Assembly: GCF_900115955.1 (NCBI RefSeq)
Contig: NZ_FOYL01000011.1
Coordinates: forward strand, 248,001 to 312,000
Reading direction: 5' to 3'
Source: Lentzea waywayandensis
GTDB taxonomy: Bacteria; Actinomycetota; Actinomycetes; Mycobacteriales; Pseudonocardiaceae
Length of the DNA: 64,000 nucleotides
The notes beneath the pieces are model-generated. The model searched no databases. It had not been told where the DNA came from and worked only from the letters and a program-made list of their open reading frames with translations. Shown piece by piece: positions 25,726 to 34,193 of this stretch. The position numbers were made by a program, and so were the translations under genes. The first letter of the stretch is position 1, and the number at the start of each line of letters is the position of its first letter.

Positions 25726-26222
25726 GACTGCTGCTCGCCGCACTGTTACTGGCGCTGTTCCCCGCCACGGCGTCGGCGACCGTCGAGGTGACGGTGTCGG
25801 AGTCCCGCATCACCGGCACCGTCGGTCAGTACCTGAACATCAGATCGACGATCACCAACACCGGGTCGTCGCCCACCGGGAAGCTGATCGCACACCTGAA
25901 CGTGGCTTCGTTGAACGACGTGTACGTGGACCTGGAGGACTGGACGGCCGCGCCGACGCAGTCCCTGCCGCCGCTGGGGCCGGGGCAGCGCGCCGAGGTG
26001 TCGTGGGACATCCAGGCCGTGAACGCCGGGGTGTTCAACGTGTACGCCGTCGTGCTGCCCAGCGGTTCCGAGTCGTTGGCCGTCAGTCCGCCCATCCACG
26101 TGGAGGTGGCCGGGCGGCGCACGCTCAGCGCCGGTGGTGCTCTGCCGATCGCGCTGATCGTGCCGATCCTGCTGGGGATCGCGGTCTACGCGGTTCGCCG
26201 CCGTCTCCGCGACACCGCGTGA
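25722..26222 (+). CDS. exported, C-terminally anchored CARDB-like protein
   Basis: A 166-residue protein. The signal peptide (about 1-19, ending in ATASA) is followed by a single beta-rich domain (VEVTVSESRITGTVGQYLNI, TITNTGSSPTGKL, LGPGQRAEVSWDI) that looks like the CARDB/NEW3 immunoglobulin-like folds. A C-terminal membrane helix (about 140-160) ends in a basic tail. It would face outside, held to the membrane beside the ABC permease. It is the last gene of the exporter operon (ATGA overlap) and is followed by a terminator. It may act as an exporter accessory or ligand-binding part; no precise function is claimed. Confidence 0.8.
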   Translation: MRLLLAALLLALFPATASATVEVTVSESRITGTVGQYLNIRSTITNTGSSPTGKLIAHLNVASLNDVYVDLEDWTAAPTQSLPPLGPGQRAEVSWDIQAVNAGVFNVYAVVLPSGSESLAVSPPIHVEVAGRRTLSAGGALPIALIVPILLGIAVYAVRRRLRDTA

Positions 26223-26226
26223 AAGC

Positions 26227-26260
26227 GTGAAGGGCACCCTCGCTGGAGGGTGCCCTTCAC
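26227..26260. terminator. bidirectional terminator between convergent operons
   Basis: A perfect 15-bp stem (26227-26241 with 26246-26260) with a GCTG loop lies 4 bp after the CARDB-like stop and 10 bp from the end of the convergent RND gene. It has no strong T run but is a good hairpin for both directions. Confidence 0.85.
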
Positions 26261-26270
26261 CGCGTCTCGG

Positions 26271-29200
26271 CTAAGCCGGAACCGGTGCGGGTTCTGGCTC
26301 AGGTTCGGGATCCGCCTCTTGGCGACGCGGCCCGGCGAACCGCAGGTACAGCGACGGAGTCACGAAGAGGTTCAGCAGGGTCGAGGTGAACAGGCCGCCG
26401 ATGATGACGATCGCCATCGGGTGCTCGATCTCGTGACCCGGCAGGTCACCCGCGATGGCCAGCGGTACCAGGGCGAGACCGGCGGCCAGTGAGGTCATCA
26501 GGATCGGCGCGAGACGTTCACGGGCACCGCGCAGCACGAGGTCCCGGCCGAACGGCTCACCTTCCTCCCGTTCCAGGTGCTGGAAGTGGTTGATCATCAG
26601 GATCCCGTTGCGGGCCGCGATGCCGAGCACCGTGAAGAACCCGACCAGCGACCCGAGCGACAGCAGACCACCGGTCAGCCACGCCCCGAGCACACCACCG
26701 ACCAGTGCCATCGGCAACGTCAGCAGCACCAGCACGGCCAGCCGCCAGCTGCCGAACGCGGTCACCAGGATGAGCAGGATCGCGATCAACGCCCCGCCGG
26801 CGAAGAGCAGCAACCGGTTCTGCGCCGCGGTGGCCTCCTTGTACTCGCCCAGCAGTTCGGCGTGGAACCCGGCGGGCATGCTCACCTGAGCCAGCCGCCG
26901 CTCGACCTCCCCCGCCACGTCGCCGAGCGCGAAACCCTCGGCCACGTTGGCACCCACGTCGATCCGGCGCGACCCGTTCTCCCTCAGGATCTGGTTCGGC
27001 GCGGACACGACCTTCACCGAGGCGAGGTCACCGATGGGCACCTTCCGGCCGTCCGGCGCGTCCATCAGCAACTGGCGCACCGACTCCACGCTGTACCGGG
27101 CCTTGGGCTGCGACCACACGTGCACCTCGGTGTTCTTGCCGTTGCGCCAGATGTCGCCCGCCTCCTCCGAGGAGATGAACGCCGAGGCCGTCCGCCGCAC
27201 CTCACCGGGCGAGATCCCGTACTGCGACGCCTTCTGCAGATCGACCTCCACAGCCACCTGCGGGATGTTCGTCTGCAGTGTCACGTGTTCCTCGATGATG
27301 CCGTCTATTCCGGCGATGAGCTCCTTCACCTCGTTGGCTTTCTGCCGGATACCGTCGAGGTCGTCGCCGTAGATGCGGACCGTGATCGCGTCGCTCGATC
27401 CAGTCAGCACCTCCTTCGTGCGTTCCTTCAGATACGTCTGCACGTCGCGTTGCAGACCTGGATAGCCGTCGACGACTTTCTGGACGGCGGCAACGGTTTT
27501 CTTGTAGTCGACGTCCTTGTCGATGCTGATCCAGTTCTCGGTGAAGTTCATGCCGACGACCTCGTCGGCGAGCGTGCCCTGGCCGATGTGCGCGCCGAAG
27601 TTGCGCACACCCGGAATCGCGCGCAGCTCCTTGCTGGCCTGCTGGGTGATGCGGACCATCTCCTCGCGCGACGTGCCCGGCTGGGCGACCCAGTGCATCA
27701 GGAAGTCTCGCTCCTTGAACGCCGGGAACAGGTTCTGACCGAGGAACGGCACGATCGCGATGCCCGCGACCATCACCACGGCCACGCTCGAGTACGCCAC
27801 GCCGGGCCGCGGCACGATCCGCGTCAGCAACGCCGTGTAGCCGCGTTGCAACCACCGCACCAACGGCGACTCGCGGTGTTCGATCGGCGCGTTGCGGAGC
27901 ATGATCAGCGCCAGCGCGGGGATCACCGTCAACGCCACCAGCAGTGACGCCAGGATCGACAACCCGTACGCGAACGCCAGCGGGCGGAAGAACGCGCCCG
28001 TCAGTCCACTGAGGAGGAACACCGGCGCCGTCGACGCCAGGATGATCAGTGTCGCGTGCACGATCGGGCCGCGGACCTCGATCGAGGCCTCCAGGATGAT
28101 CGACGCGGTGGATCTGGCACTGCCCTCGCGCCGATGCTGCCGTATTCGGCGCACGATGTTCTCGATGTCGATGATCGCGTCGTCCACCAGGACGCCGAGC
28201 GCGATGACCAGGCCCGCCAGGATCATCACGTTGATCGTCGCGCCGGTCGCGTTCAGCACGAGCCCCGCGGCCACCAGTGACAAGGGGATGGTGATCGCGC
28301 TGATCAACGCCACTCGCCACTCGAACAGGAAGAAGATCAGAATCAGCACCACCAGGCCGAACCCGATCAGCATCGCGCGGCCCAGGTTGTTCACCGACGT
28401 CTCGATGAACGTCGCCGGCCGGAAGATCTCGGTGTCGACCTGCAGGCCCACCATGCCCGGCTGGAAGTCCTTGATCACCTGCTCGACGCCGCGCGTGACC
28501 TCCAACGTGTTGGCCCACGGCAGCTTCTCGATGATGATCATGACGCCGAGTCCGTCGTTGATGACGGCGTCGCCGGTGAGCAGCGACGGCGGCATGACGT
28601 CGTCGCGGATCTCGGCGACGTCCTTGAGATAGACCTTCGGCGCGCCGGGTTTCGTCTCGATCGGGATCTCGGCGAGCTGCTGGCCGGAGAGCTGGGGAAG
28701 CTGGTGCTGCACCGGGAACCGGTTGTTGGCCGTGTCGACGTACCCGCCGGTGCCGATCTCGAAGCCGCCCTTGAACTTCAGCTGCCCGACGTCGACCGCG
28801 TTGCCCGCGGAGTCGAGCACCTGCTGCATCGTGACGTTGTGCTTCTTCATCAGATCCGGGTCGACCAGCGCCTGCTTGACGTGCCACCGGTCGCCCCAGA
28901 TCGCCGCGTTCGCGACGCCGGGCACGCGCATCAGCCGCGGCCTCAGCGACCAGTAGGTCAGCAGTGCCATGTCGATGTGGGCCTGATCGGACTTGTCCGC
29001 CTGCGATATACCGATCTTCATGGCGCGGCTGGTCGACGACAACGGCTGGATCATGAACGGCGGGTTCGCCCACCGCGGCAGCCGTGGTGTGATCGCGTTG
29101 ACGCGTTCCTGGATCAACAGCCTCGCCTTCATCAGGTCGGTGCCCGGCTCGAAGATCATCACGATCGACGACAGCTGGGACACGGACTTCGACCGCATCG

Positions 29201-29441
29201 CGGTCAGTCCCTCGATGCCGTTGAGCCCCTGCTCCATCGGCACCGAGACGAGCTCTTCGACGTCCTTTGCGGACAGTCCGATGCAGATGGTCTGGATTTC
29301 CACGCGGGGCGGCGCGAACTCGGGGAACGCGTCGATGGACATGTCCTTGATCTGCAGGATGCCGAAGAACATCATCATCGACGCACCGACAACCACGAGG
29401 AACTTCAGTTTCAGGCTCGTACCGATGATCCAGCGCATCAT
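26271..29441 (-). CDS. RND efflux pump subunit, CzcA/CusA-like (first copy)
   Basis: A 1056-residue resistance-nodulation-division transporter with the two large extracytoplasmic loops and twelve-helix layout expected. The TM4 proton-relay region reads GVLVDDAIIDIENI, and TM10-11 has VLGIAARNGILMINHF, both typical of the heavy-metal (CzcA/CusA) branch. The C-terminus is a Glu-Pro repeat tail. Most RND pumps of this branch belong to Gram-negative three-part systems, but actinomycetes also carry them. The gene lies downstream of a short lipoprotein adaptor and a second RND gene, spaced 6 bp from the adaptor, so it is the last gene of a three-gene operon. Confidence 0.9.
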   Translation of the reverse strand: MMRWIIGTSLKLKFLVVVGASMMMFFGILQIKDMSIDAFPEFAPPRVEIQTICIGLSAKDVEELVSVPMEQGLNGIEGLTAMRSKSVSQLSSIVMIFEPGTDLMKARLLIQERVNAITPRLPRWANPPFMIQPLSSTSRAMKIGISQADKSDQAHIDMALLTYWSLRPRLMRVPGVANAAIWGDRWHVKQALVDPDLMKKHNVTMQQVLDSAGNAVDVGQLKFKGGFEIGTGGYVDTANNRFPVQHQLPQLSGQQLAEIPIETKPGAPKVYLKDVAEIRDDVMPPSLLTGDAVINDGLGVMIIIEKLPWANTLEVTRGVEQVIKDFQPGMVGLQVDTEIFRPATFIETSVNNLGRAMLIGFGLVVLILIFFLFEWRVALISAITIPLSLVAAGLVLNATGATINVMILAGLVIALGVLVDDAIIDIENIVRRIRQHRREGSARSTASIILEASIEVRGPIVHATLIILASTAPVFLLSGLTGAFFRPLAFAYGLSILASLLVALTVIPALALIMLRNAPIEHRESPLVRWLQRGYTALLTRIVPRPGVAYSSVAVVMVAGIAIVPFLGQNLFPAFKERDFLMHWVAQPGTSREEMVRITQQASKELRAIPGVRNFGAHIGQGTLADEVVGMNFTENWISIDKDVDYKKTVAAVQKVVDGYPGLQRDVQTYLKERTKEVLTGSSDAITVRIYGDDLDGIRQKANEVKELIAGIDGIIEEHVTLQTNIPQVAVEVDLQKASQYGISPGEVRRTASAFISSEEAGDIWRNGKNTEVHVWSQPKARYSVESVRQLLMDAPDGRKVPIGDLASVKVVSAPNQILRENGSRRIDVGANVAEGFALGDVAGEVERRLAQVSMPAGFHAELLGEYKEATAAQNRLLLFAGGALIAILLILVTAFGSWRLAVLVLLTLPMALVGGVLGAWLTGGLLSLGSLVGFFTVLGIAARNGILMINHFQHLEREEGEPFGRDLVLRGARERLAPILMTSLAAGLALVPLAIAGDLPGHEIEHPMAIVIIGGLFTSTLLNLFVTPSLYLRFAGPRRQEADPEPEPEPAPVPA

Positions 29442-29447
29442 GGTTGG

Positions 29448-29888
29448 CTACTTCCCGACGCCGAGTTCGGCTCCGTACAGCTCGATGAGGCCTGTCTTGA
29501 CGATCGTGGTGCCCGCCGCGGGGCCGGCTGACAGGAACGCGTCGGTACCCGCGTCGCCGCCCACATTCGCGATCGTGACCTGCTCGCGCGCGTACTGGCG
29601 CGGCCCTGAGACGACGTACACCCAGGTGTTGCCGTCCGGTGTGTAGATCACCGCCTGGTACGGCACGACCGTCCCGGTGGCGGCCGCGGCGACCGTGGTG
29701 GTCTCCACGCCGACGCGTTTCACCGCCTGCTCGGTCAGCGTCACGCTCTTCACGTTCTTGCCCTGGATCGCTTCCACCTTCGCCGGCTTCTCCTGCGGGG
29801 TCTCCGTGGAGGAGGTGGCGGCGGTGCACCCCGCCGCTCCCAGGCCGAGGACGATCAGGGCCGCCGCGGCCCATCGCCGGCTAGACAT
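29448..29888 (-). CDS. short lipoprotein, RND periplasmic-adaptor-like
   Basis: A 146-residue exported lipoprotein with lipobox LGAAGC and Cys21 as the lipidated residue. The rest resembles only the membrane-proximal part of CusB/CzcB adaptors (VTLTEQAVKRVGVETTTV, VVPYQAVIYTPDGNTWVYVV, AGTTIVKTGLIELYGAE). The barrel-sandwich and alpha-hairpin segments of full adaptors (usually 350-400 residues) are missing. ATG 29888 overlaps the stop of the upstream RND gene by 8 bp; the longer in-frame start at 29924 lies inside that gene. In a cell without an outer membrane channel the hairpin would have no docking partner, which could explain the short form. Confidence 0.82.
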   Translation of the reverse strand: MSSRRWAAAALIVLGLGAAGCTAATSSTETPQEKPAKVEAIQGKNVKSVTLTEQAVKRVGVETTTVAAAATGTVVPYQAVIYTPDGNTWVYVVSGPRQYAREQVTIANVGGDAGTDAFLSAGPAAGTTIVKTGLIELYGAELGVGK

Positions 29889-32800
29889 CTGTCTTCTCCT
29901 GGGCAACTGTCTTCTCCTGGGCATCTGCCTTCTCCTTCGCGGCGAACAGGGGGTAGAGACCGGGCAGGATGAACAGGTTCACCAGCGCGGTGGTGATCAG
30001 GCCACCCACCACGACCAGTGCGAGCGGTGCGAGGATCTCCAGTCCGGTCACGGCGCCGTAGACCACGAACGGCACGAGCACGAGGCCGGTCGCCAGCAGA
30101 CCCGTCACGGCCGGGGTGAACCGCTCGCGCATACCTCGTACGACAAGGTCGCGACTGGTCGCCTCCAGTCGTTGCAGGTACGCCGTCTGCAGCAGACTTG
30201 TGCGCACGGCCACGGCCAGCACGGCGAACAGGCCGAGCATCGCGGCCACGGACATCGAGGCCCTGCCGAGCACCGCGGTCAGCACGCCGCCCGACAGCGC
30301 CACCGGCAGCAACAGGAACGTGAGTGCCGCCAACCGCCAGCTGCGCAGGCCGGCCTGGAGCAGGAAGTAGATCAGGATCGCCGCACCCGCGACGTAGGTC
30401 CAGACGCGGAAGTCCGTCGCCGACCTCGCTTGACTCTCCCCGAGCACCTCGAGGTGGTGTTCGCGCGGGAAGCTCACGCCCTTGACGCGATCGGACACGG
30501 CGGCGGTGACGTCGTCCAGCGACCGGCCGCGGACATTGGCGACAACGTCCATGCTGCGCGACACCTGGTCGTGCGTGATCATCGCCGGCTTCGGCGAGAC
30601 CCGGACGTCCGCGACGTCACTCAGCTTCACCTGGGTGGGGCCGCCGTCCTGCCCGCCGGTCGGTGCGTCGATCAGCAGGTTCTTGACGGTGTGGGGGTTC
30701 TGGCGCAGTTCCGGCTTGCCCCACACCACGACCTCGAAGATCTTCTGGTCGTCGAACAGGTTGCCGGCGATGGTCGCCGCGACCAGCGTCGCGGACTGCC
30801 TGCGAACGTCGCCGGGCTTGAGGCCGTACTTCGCCGCGCGCTCGACGGAGACCTCGATCTCCATGGTCGGCTGGATCTCGGTCGAGTTGATCCGCGGGTC
30901 GGCGACGCCCTCGACACCCTCGATGATGCCGAGCACCTCGTTGGCCTTGTCGTTCAGCACGCCGTAGTCCTGACCGTAGATGCGCACGACGAGGTCGGCG
31001 GACGTGCCGCGGCTCAGGACGTCGCGGACCTGGCGATCGGAGTAGGTCAGCACGTCGCTGCGGATGCCGGGGGAGCCCTTCACCACCTCGCGCACCGCGT
31101 TCAGGGTGCTTTCGTAGTGGGCCTCGGGTCGCATGCTGACCCAGACCTCACCAGAGTTGATGTTGGCGACCTGGTCGGACGCCAGCGCGCGCCCGGTGTG
31201 CGCGCCCGCGTTCCGTATGCCGCCCGTCGTCCGCAACTCGGTGGTGAGCGCGGACGTGATCCGGTTCATCTCCTGGCGCGACGCGCCAGGCGCGGCCTCC
31301 CACTTGATCAGCACGTCGCGTTCCTGCAGCGTCGGCGACAGCGGTGCCGAGACGAGCAGCGGCAACATCGCCGCGGCCGCGATCAGCAGCACCACGCCGA
31401 GCGCGAACCCCGCCGCGCGAAATCGCACGAAGGTGGACAACAGCCTGGCGTATCCGGCTTCCAGCCGTCCGGCGACCGGGGATGGCTTGTGCGCCAACGA
31501 CTCCTTCGCCAGCAGCATCGTGGCCAGCACGGGGGCCACGATCAGCGCGCAGAGCAGCGACACCGTCGTCGCGACCAGGAACGCCACCGCCACCGGAGTG
31601 AGGAACGCTCCCCTGACACCGTCGAGCACGAGCAGCGGCACGACCGACACCACGGTGATGACCGCCGCGACGAACAACGGCCCGCGCACCTCGATGACCG
31701 CCGCGCCGATCACGTCGGCGGTCGACGTCTCTGTTGACGTCTCTGGGCGCTCCCTCAGACGTTGACGCACGTTCTCCACGCCCACGACAGCGTCGTCGAT
31801 CACCACGGCAAGCGCTATCACCAGGCCCGCCAGGGTCATCATGTTCAGTGGTATCCCGAACCAGGACAACACGAGCACCGTCGCCGCGACCGACGCCGCC
31901 ACGGTGACCAGGCTGACCAGCGCGCTGCGCCAGTGGAACAGGAACGCGCCGAGCACGAGCAGCAGCAGGAGGCTGCCGATCAGCACGGTCGTGACCAGGT
32001 TGTCCTGCATCCGGTCGATGAACGACGCGGGCCGGTAGATCGTCGTGTCCATCTGCACGCCGGGCAGACCGGGACGCAGCTCGTTCAGCGCGGCCTCGAC
32101 GTTCTTGGTGACCTCGGAGACGCTGCTGCCGGGGAACCGCTCGACGACGAGCATCAGGTTCGGCTGGTCCTCGACGACCGCGTCGCCGATGAGGATCTGG
32201 TGATCCTCGGTGATCGTGGCGACGTCGGCGAGCTTCAGACCGCGGTCCTCGGCGCCCTGGATCGTCACCTTGCCGAGCTCGGTGGCGGTCTTGATCGGCT
32301 GGTTGTGCTGGATCTCGATGCGCTGGTTCTTCGTGTCCACGAAGCCGCCCAGACCCGGCGTGGACGCCTCGACGAACGTCAGCGGCGACACCCACAACGC
32401 GTTGGCCGAGGTGCGCAGCACCTGGTCCAGCGTCACGGCGTTCTTCGCGAGCTGCGACGGATCGACCTGCACCTGCAGCTGCCGGTCGCGGAAGCCCCAG
32501 ACGGCGACGTTCGCCACGCCGGGCACGCTGAGCAGCCGCGGCACGACCGTCCACCGGGACAGCAGCGACATGTCGATCAGCGACTTGTCCTTGGACGACA
32601 GCCCGACCATCATCAGCCGCCCGGTGGACGACAGCGGCTGCACCACCAGCGGCGGCTTGGACGAAGCCTGCGGCAGCGCGGTCGACATGGTCAGGCGCTC
32701 CTGCACGACCTGCCGTGCGCGAATGGGATCCGTCCCCGGCTCGAACGTCATCTCCATCGACGTGAGACCGGGGACGGTGCGCGACTCCAGCTTCGCGAGC

Positions 32801-33036
32801 CACGGGATCCCGTTGAAGAACTCGTTCTCGATGGGGTTCGTGATGAGGTTCTCGACCTCTTCGGCGGAGAGCCCCAGCGCCTCCACCTGAACGTCCACCC
32901 TCACCGGCCCGAACTCCGGCAGCGCCTCGAAGTTGCTGTTGCGCAGCTGCACGAAGCCGAGCGCGATGAGGGCGACCGCGACCGCCAGGACGAGACGGCG
33001 GTACCTCTGGCTCGACCCGACGATCCAACGCATCAT
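29881..33036 (-). CDS. RND efflux pump subunit, CzcA/CusA-like (second copy)
   Basis: A 1051-residue RND transporter, full length, with TM4 motif AVVIDDAVVGVENV and the usual two-fold repeat. It is only moderately similar to the neighbour, so this is an old duplication or a heteromeric pair, not a recent copy. In the TM10-11 region it has VLAVAVRTSLLQTAYL where the other copy has ARNGILMINHF, so the functional residues differ. The last codons contain a tandem AQEKT repeat. It is first in the operon: RND2, adaptor, RND1. The start is ATG 33036 (a second ATG is adjacent). Confidence 0.9.
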   Translation of the reverse strand: MMRWIVGSSQRYRRLVLAVAVALIALGFVQLRNSNFEALPEFGPVRVDVQVEALGLSAEEVENLITNPIENEFFNGIPWLAKLESRTVPGLTSMEMTFEPGTDPIRARQVVQERLTMSTALPQASSKPPLVVQPLSSTGRLMMVGLSSKDKSLIDMSLLSRWTVVPRLLSVPGVANVAVWGFRDRQLQVQVDPSQLAKNAVTLDQVLRTSANALWVSPLTFVEASTPGLGGFVDTKNQRIEIQHNQPIKTATELGKVTIQGAEDRGLKLADVATITEDHQILIGDAVVEDQPNLMLVVERFPGSSVSEVTKNVEAALNELRPGLPGVQMDTTIYRPASFIDRMQDNLVTTVLIGSLLLLLVLGAFLFHWRSALVSLVTVAASVAATVLVLSWFGIPLNMMTLAGLVIALAVVIDDAVVGVENVRQRLRERPETSTETSTADVIGAAVIEVRGPLFVAAVITVVSVVPLLVLDGVRGAFLTPVAVAFLVATTVSLLCALIVAPVLATMLLAKESLAHKPSPVAGRLEAGYARLLSTFVRFRAAGFALGVVLLIAAAAMLPLLVSAPLSPTLQERDVLIKWEAAPGASRQEMNRITSALTTELRTTGGIRNAGAHTGRALASDQVANINSGEVWVSMRPEAHYESTLNAVREVVKGSPGIRSDVLTYSDRQVRDVLSRGTSADLVVRIYGQDYGVLNDKANEVLGIIEGVEGVADPRINSTEIQPTMEIEVSVERAAKYGLKPGDVRRQSATLVAATIAGNLFDDQKIFEVVVWGKPELRQNPHTVKNLLIDAPTGGQDGGPTQVKLSDVADVRVSPKPAMITHDQVSRSMDVVANVRGRSLDDVTAAVSDRVKGVSFPREHHLEVLGESQARSATDFRVWTYVAGAAILIYFLLQAGLRSWRLAALTFLLLPVALSGGVLTAVLGRASMSVAAMLGLFAVLAVAVRTSLLQTAYLQRLEATSRDLVVRGMRERFTPAVTGLLATGLVLVPFVVYGAVTGLEILAPLALVVVGGLITTALVNLFILPGLYPLFAAKEKADAQEKTVAQEKTDV
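29890..29925 (-). repeat. two 18-bp direct repeats at the 3' end of the second RND gene
   Basis: Units 29890-29907 and 29908-29925 differ by one base, and a third, weaker copy follows. On the coding strand they encode AQEKTV/AQEKTD at the cytoplasmic C-terminus. The repeat ends inside the ribosome-binding region of the adaptor gene, so copy number could alter both the tail and translational coupling. Confidence 0.8.
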
Positions 33037-33179
33037 GGCCGGGGACCTCTCACTCCGATGACCTTGCGGGCATGGAGTGACGATGAACTTGCCTGGTCAC
33101 AGGCCGCTCATAGTGGCCTCATAGTCCTCTCACACCGGTGGACGCCGGACCGTGGCCTCAGCCGGCCGCACGGCCGTGG

Positions 33180-33400
33180 GCAACGGCAAGGTTCTTCGTC
33201 GGCCGGTGCTGGGAGCCGAGCCGGAAGAAGATCTCGGACAACGGCAGGCCATGCTGCACGCGAACCGGGTTCACCTCTTCGACGACCTTCTCGAACGGCA
33301 CGTCCTGGTGGGCGAACGCGGCCAGGTCGACCTCGCGAACGCGCTCGATCAGGTGGAGGAAGTTGATGTTCCCCGACGTGTCGGTTCGGAGCACCACTTC
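33180..33400 (-). pseudogene. fragment of an NRPS condensation domain
   Basis: The minus-strand frame contains VLRTDTSGN, then LIERVREVDLAAFAHQDVPF and EKVVEEVNPVR. This is the well-conserved C-terminal part of nonribosomal peptide synthetase condensation domains. The HHxxxDG-bearing half and all other domains are absent, and the match fades after about 75 residues. It is a relic of a lost or rearranged NRPS gene, upstream of the RND operon. Confidence 0.75.
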
Positions 33401-33807
33401 GAACGATCTAACGGCTGCGTCATTTCTGCGGGTGCCGAAACACAAAACCGCGCGCACTTGCCACTCGCGGGGGTTCAAGTCCTCCCACGAACCGCGGCTC
33501 GCGTGTCACAACCCGGTCTGACGCACTCGAACCGTGGACCGCGGAACCATCAGCCATCCAGCTTCCACGAGAACCGCAGGTAGAGCACGTGGGCGCACGT
33601 TGTTCAGCTCGGGCCTCGGACACGTGGAATATGGCAGACTTGCTACGTCAGCGGACGGGTGCTCAAGGATCCTTGAGCACCCGTCGCTATTTGCTGTTTC
33701 AAACGCCTTCGTTCAGATGGCCGTGCACCGCTGCTCCTCGGTGATGTGGCGCAGGTAGGCCTCGGGCCGCGAACGGGTCGTTCCAGTCTGTCGGGCTAGA
33801 CGGAGAT
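33401..33807. other. intergenic stretch without a recognisable gene
   Basis: About 400 bp lie between the NRPS fragment and the small peptide gene. I see no convincing reading frame. A tRNA T-arm-like string occurs at about 33468-33486 (GGGGGTTCAAGTCCTCC) but no matching acceptor stem, D-arm or anticodon arm. A perfect palindrome at 33654-33685 is listed separately. Confidence 0.5.
33654..33685. terminator. perfect 32-bp palindrome, probable terminator
   Basis: The 32 bases are exactly self-complementary (16-bp arms, with GGATCC in the centre, so no unpaired loop as DNA) and are followed by GCTATTTGCTGTTT. On RNA this would form a strong hairpin with a small loop. It lies downstream (minus strand) of the small peptide gene ending at 33808 and may terminate it, or act as a protein-binding site. 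Confidence 0.6.
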
Positions 33808-33948
33808 CTAGCCGAACTGCATCGAGTGCGAGCTCATGGGCGTTTCGGAAGCCGCGTAGGCGGCCGACGGCCCGGTTGGGTTCGCGAGCGAGACAGCTCC
33901 GAACAGACCCAACATCAGCACTCCTGCAACCAAGGACCGCTTGATCAA
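33808..33948 (-). CDS. small putative secreted peptide (46 aa)
   Basis: A TTG start at 33948 is preceded by GAGAGG at the right distance. The product has Lys-Arg near the N-terminus, a hydrophobic core (SLVAGVLMLGLFGAVSL) and an AYA-A type signal-peptidase site, leaving a mature peptide of about 14 residues (ASETPMSSHSMQFG). A palindrome that can act as terminator lies 123 bp downstream. The neighbouring gene is a large SARP-NB-ARC-TPR regulator on the same strand. The size and form would suit an exported signal peptide, but no family was recognised. It could also be a non-functional short frame. Confidence 0.5.
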   Translation of the reverse strand: MIKRSLVAGVLMLGLFGAVSLANPTGPSAAYAASETPMSSHSMQFG

Positions 33949-34193
33949 CTTTGGCCTCTCTGAGGGAGATTGGTCTTGCTCCACAGATTCTTTCAGGCTC
34001 CATGGAGACAGGCTCAAGCGCCCCCACTGCAAGCGATCATCCCCTGCGCCACCGTGAGTGGTCTAGACCAAGTACCCATGATTGGTAGCGACACGCCGAC
34101 ACGTTCGAGTGAATCCTTCTACCTTGTGTGTCCATGCGTCGCTCAACCACGTGACACCCGATCGCGTGATTCCACTATTCCAAACCGGTGAAA

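Noticed and set aside
33420..33510. tRNA-like T-arm (GGGGGTTCAAGTCCTCC) after the NRPS fragment
   Set aside because: No 5' acceptor strand complementary to the following bases, no D-arm and no anticodon arm could be found. A tRNA-derived att remnant is possible but not supported.
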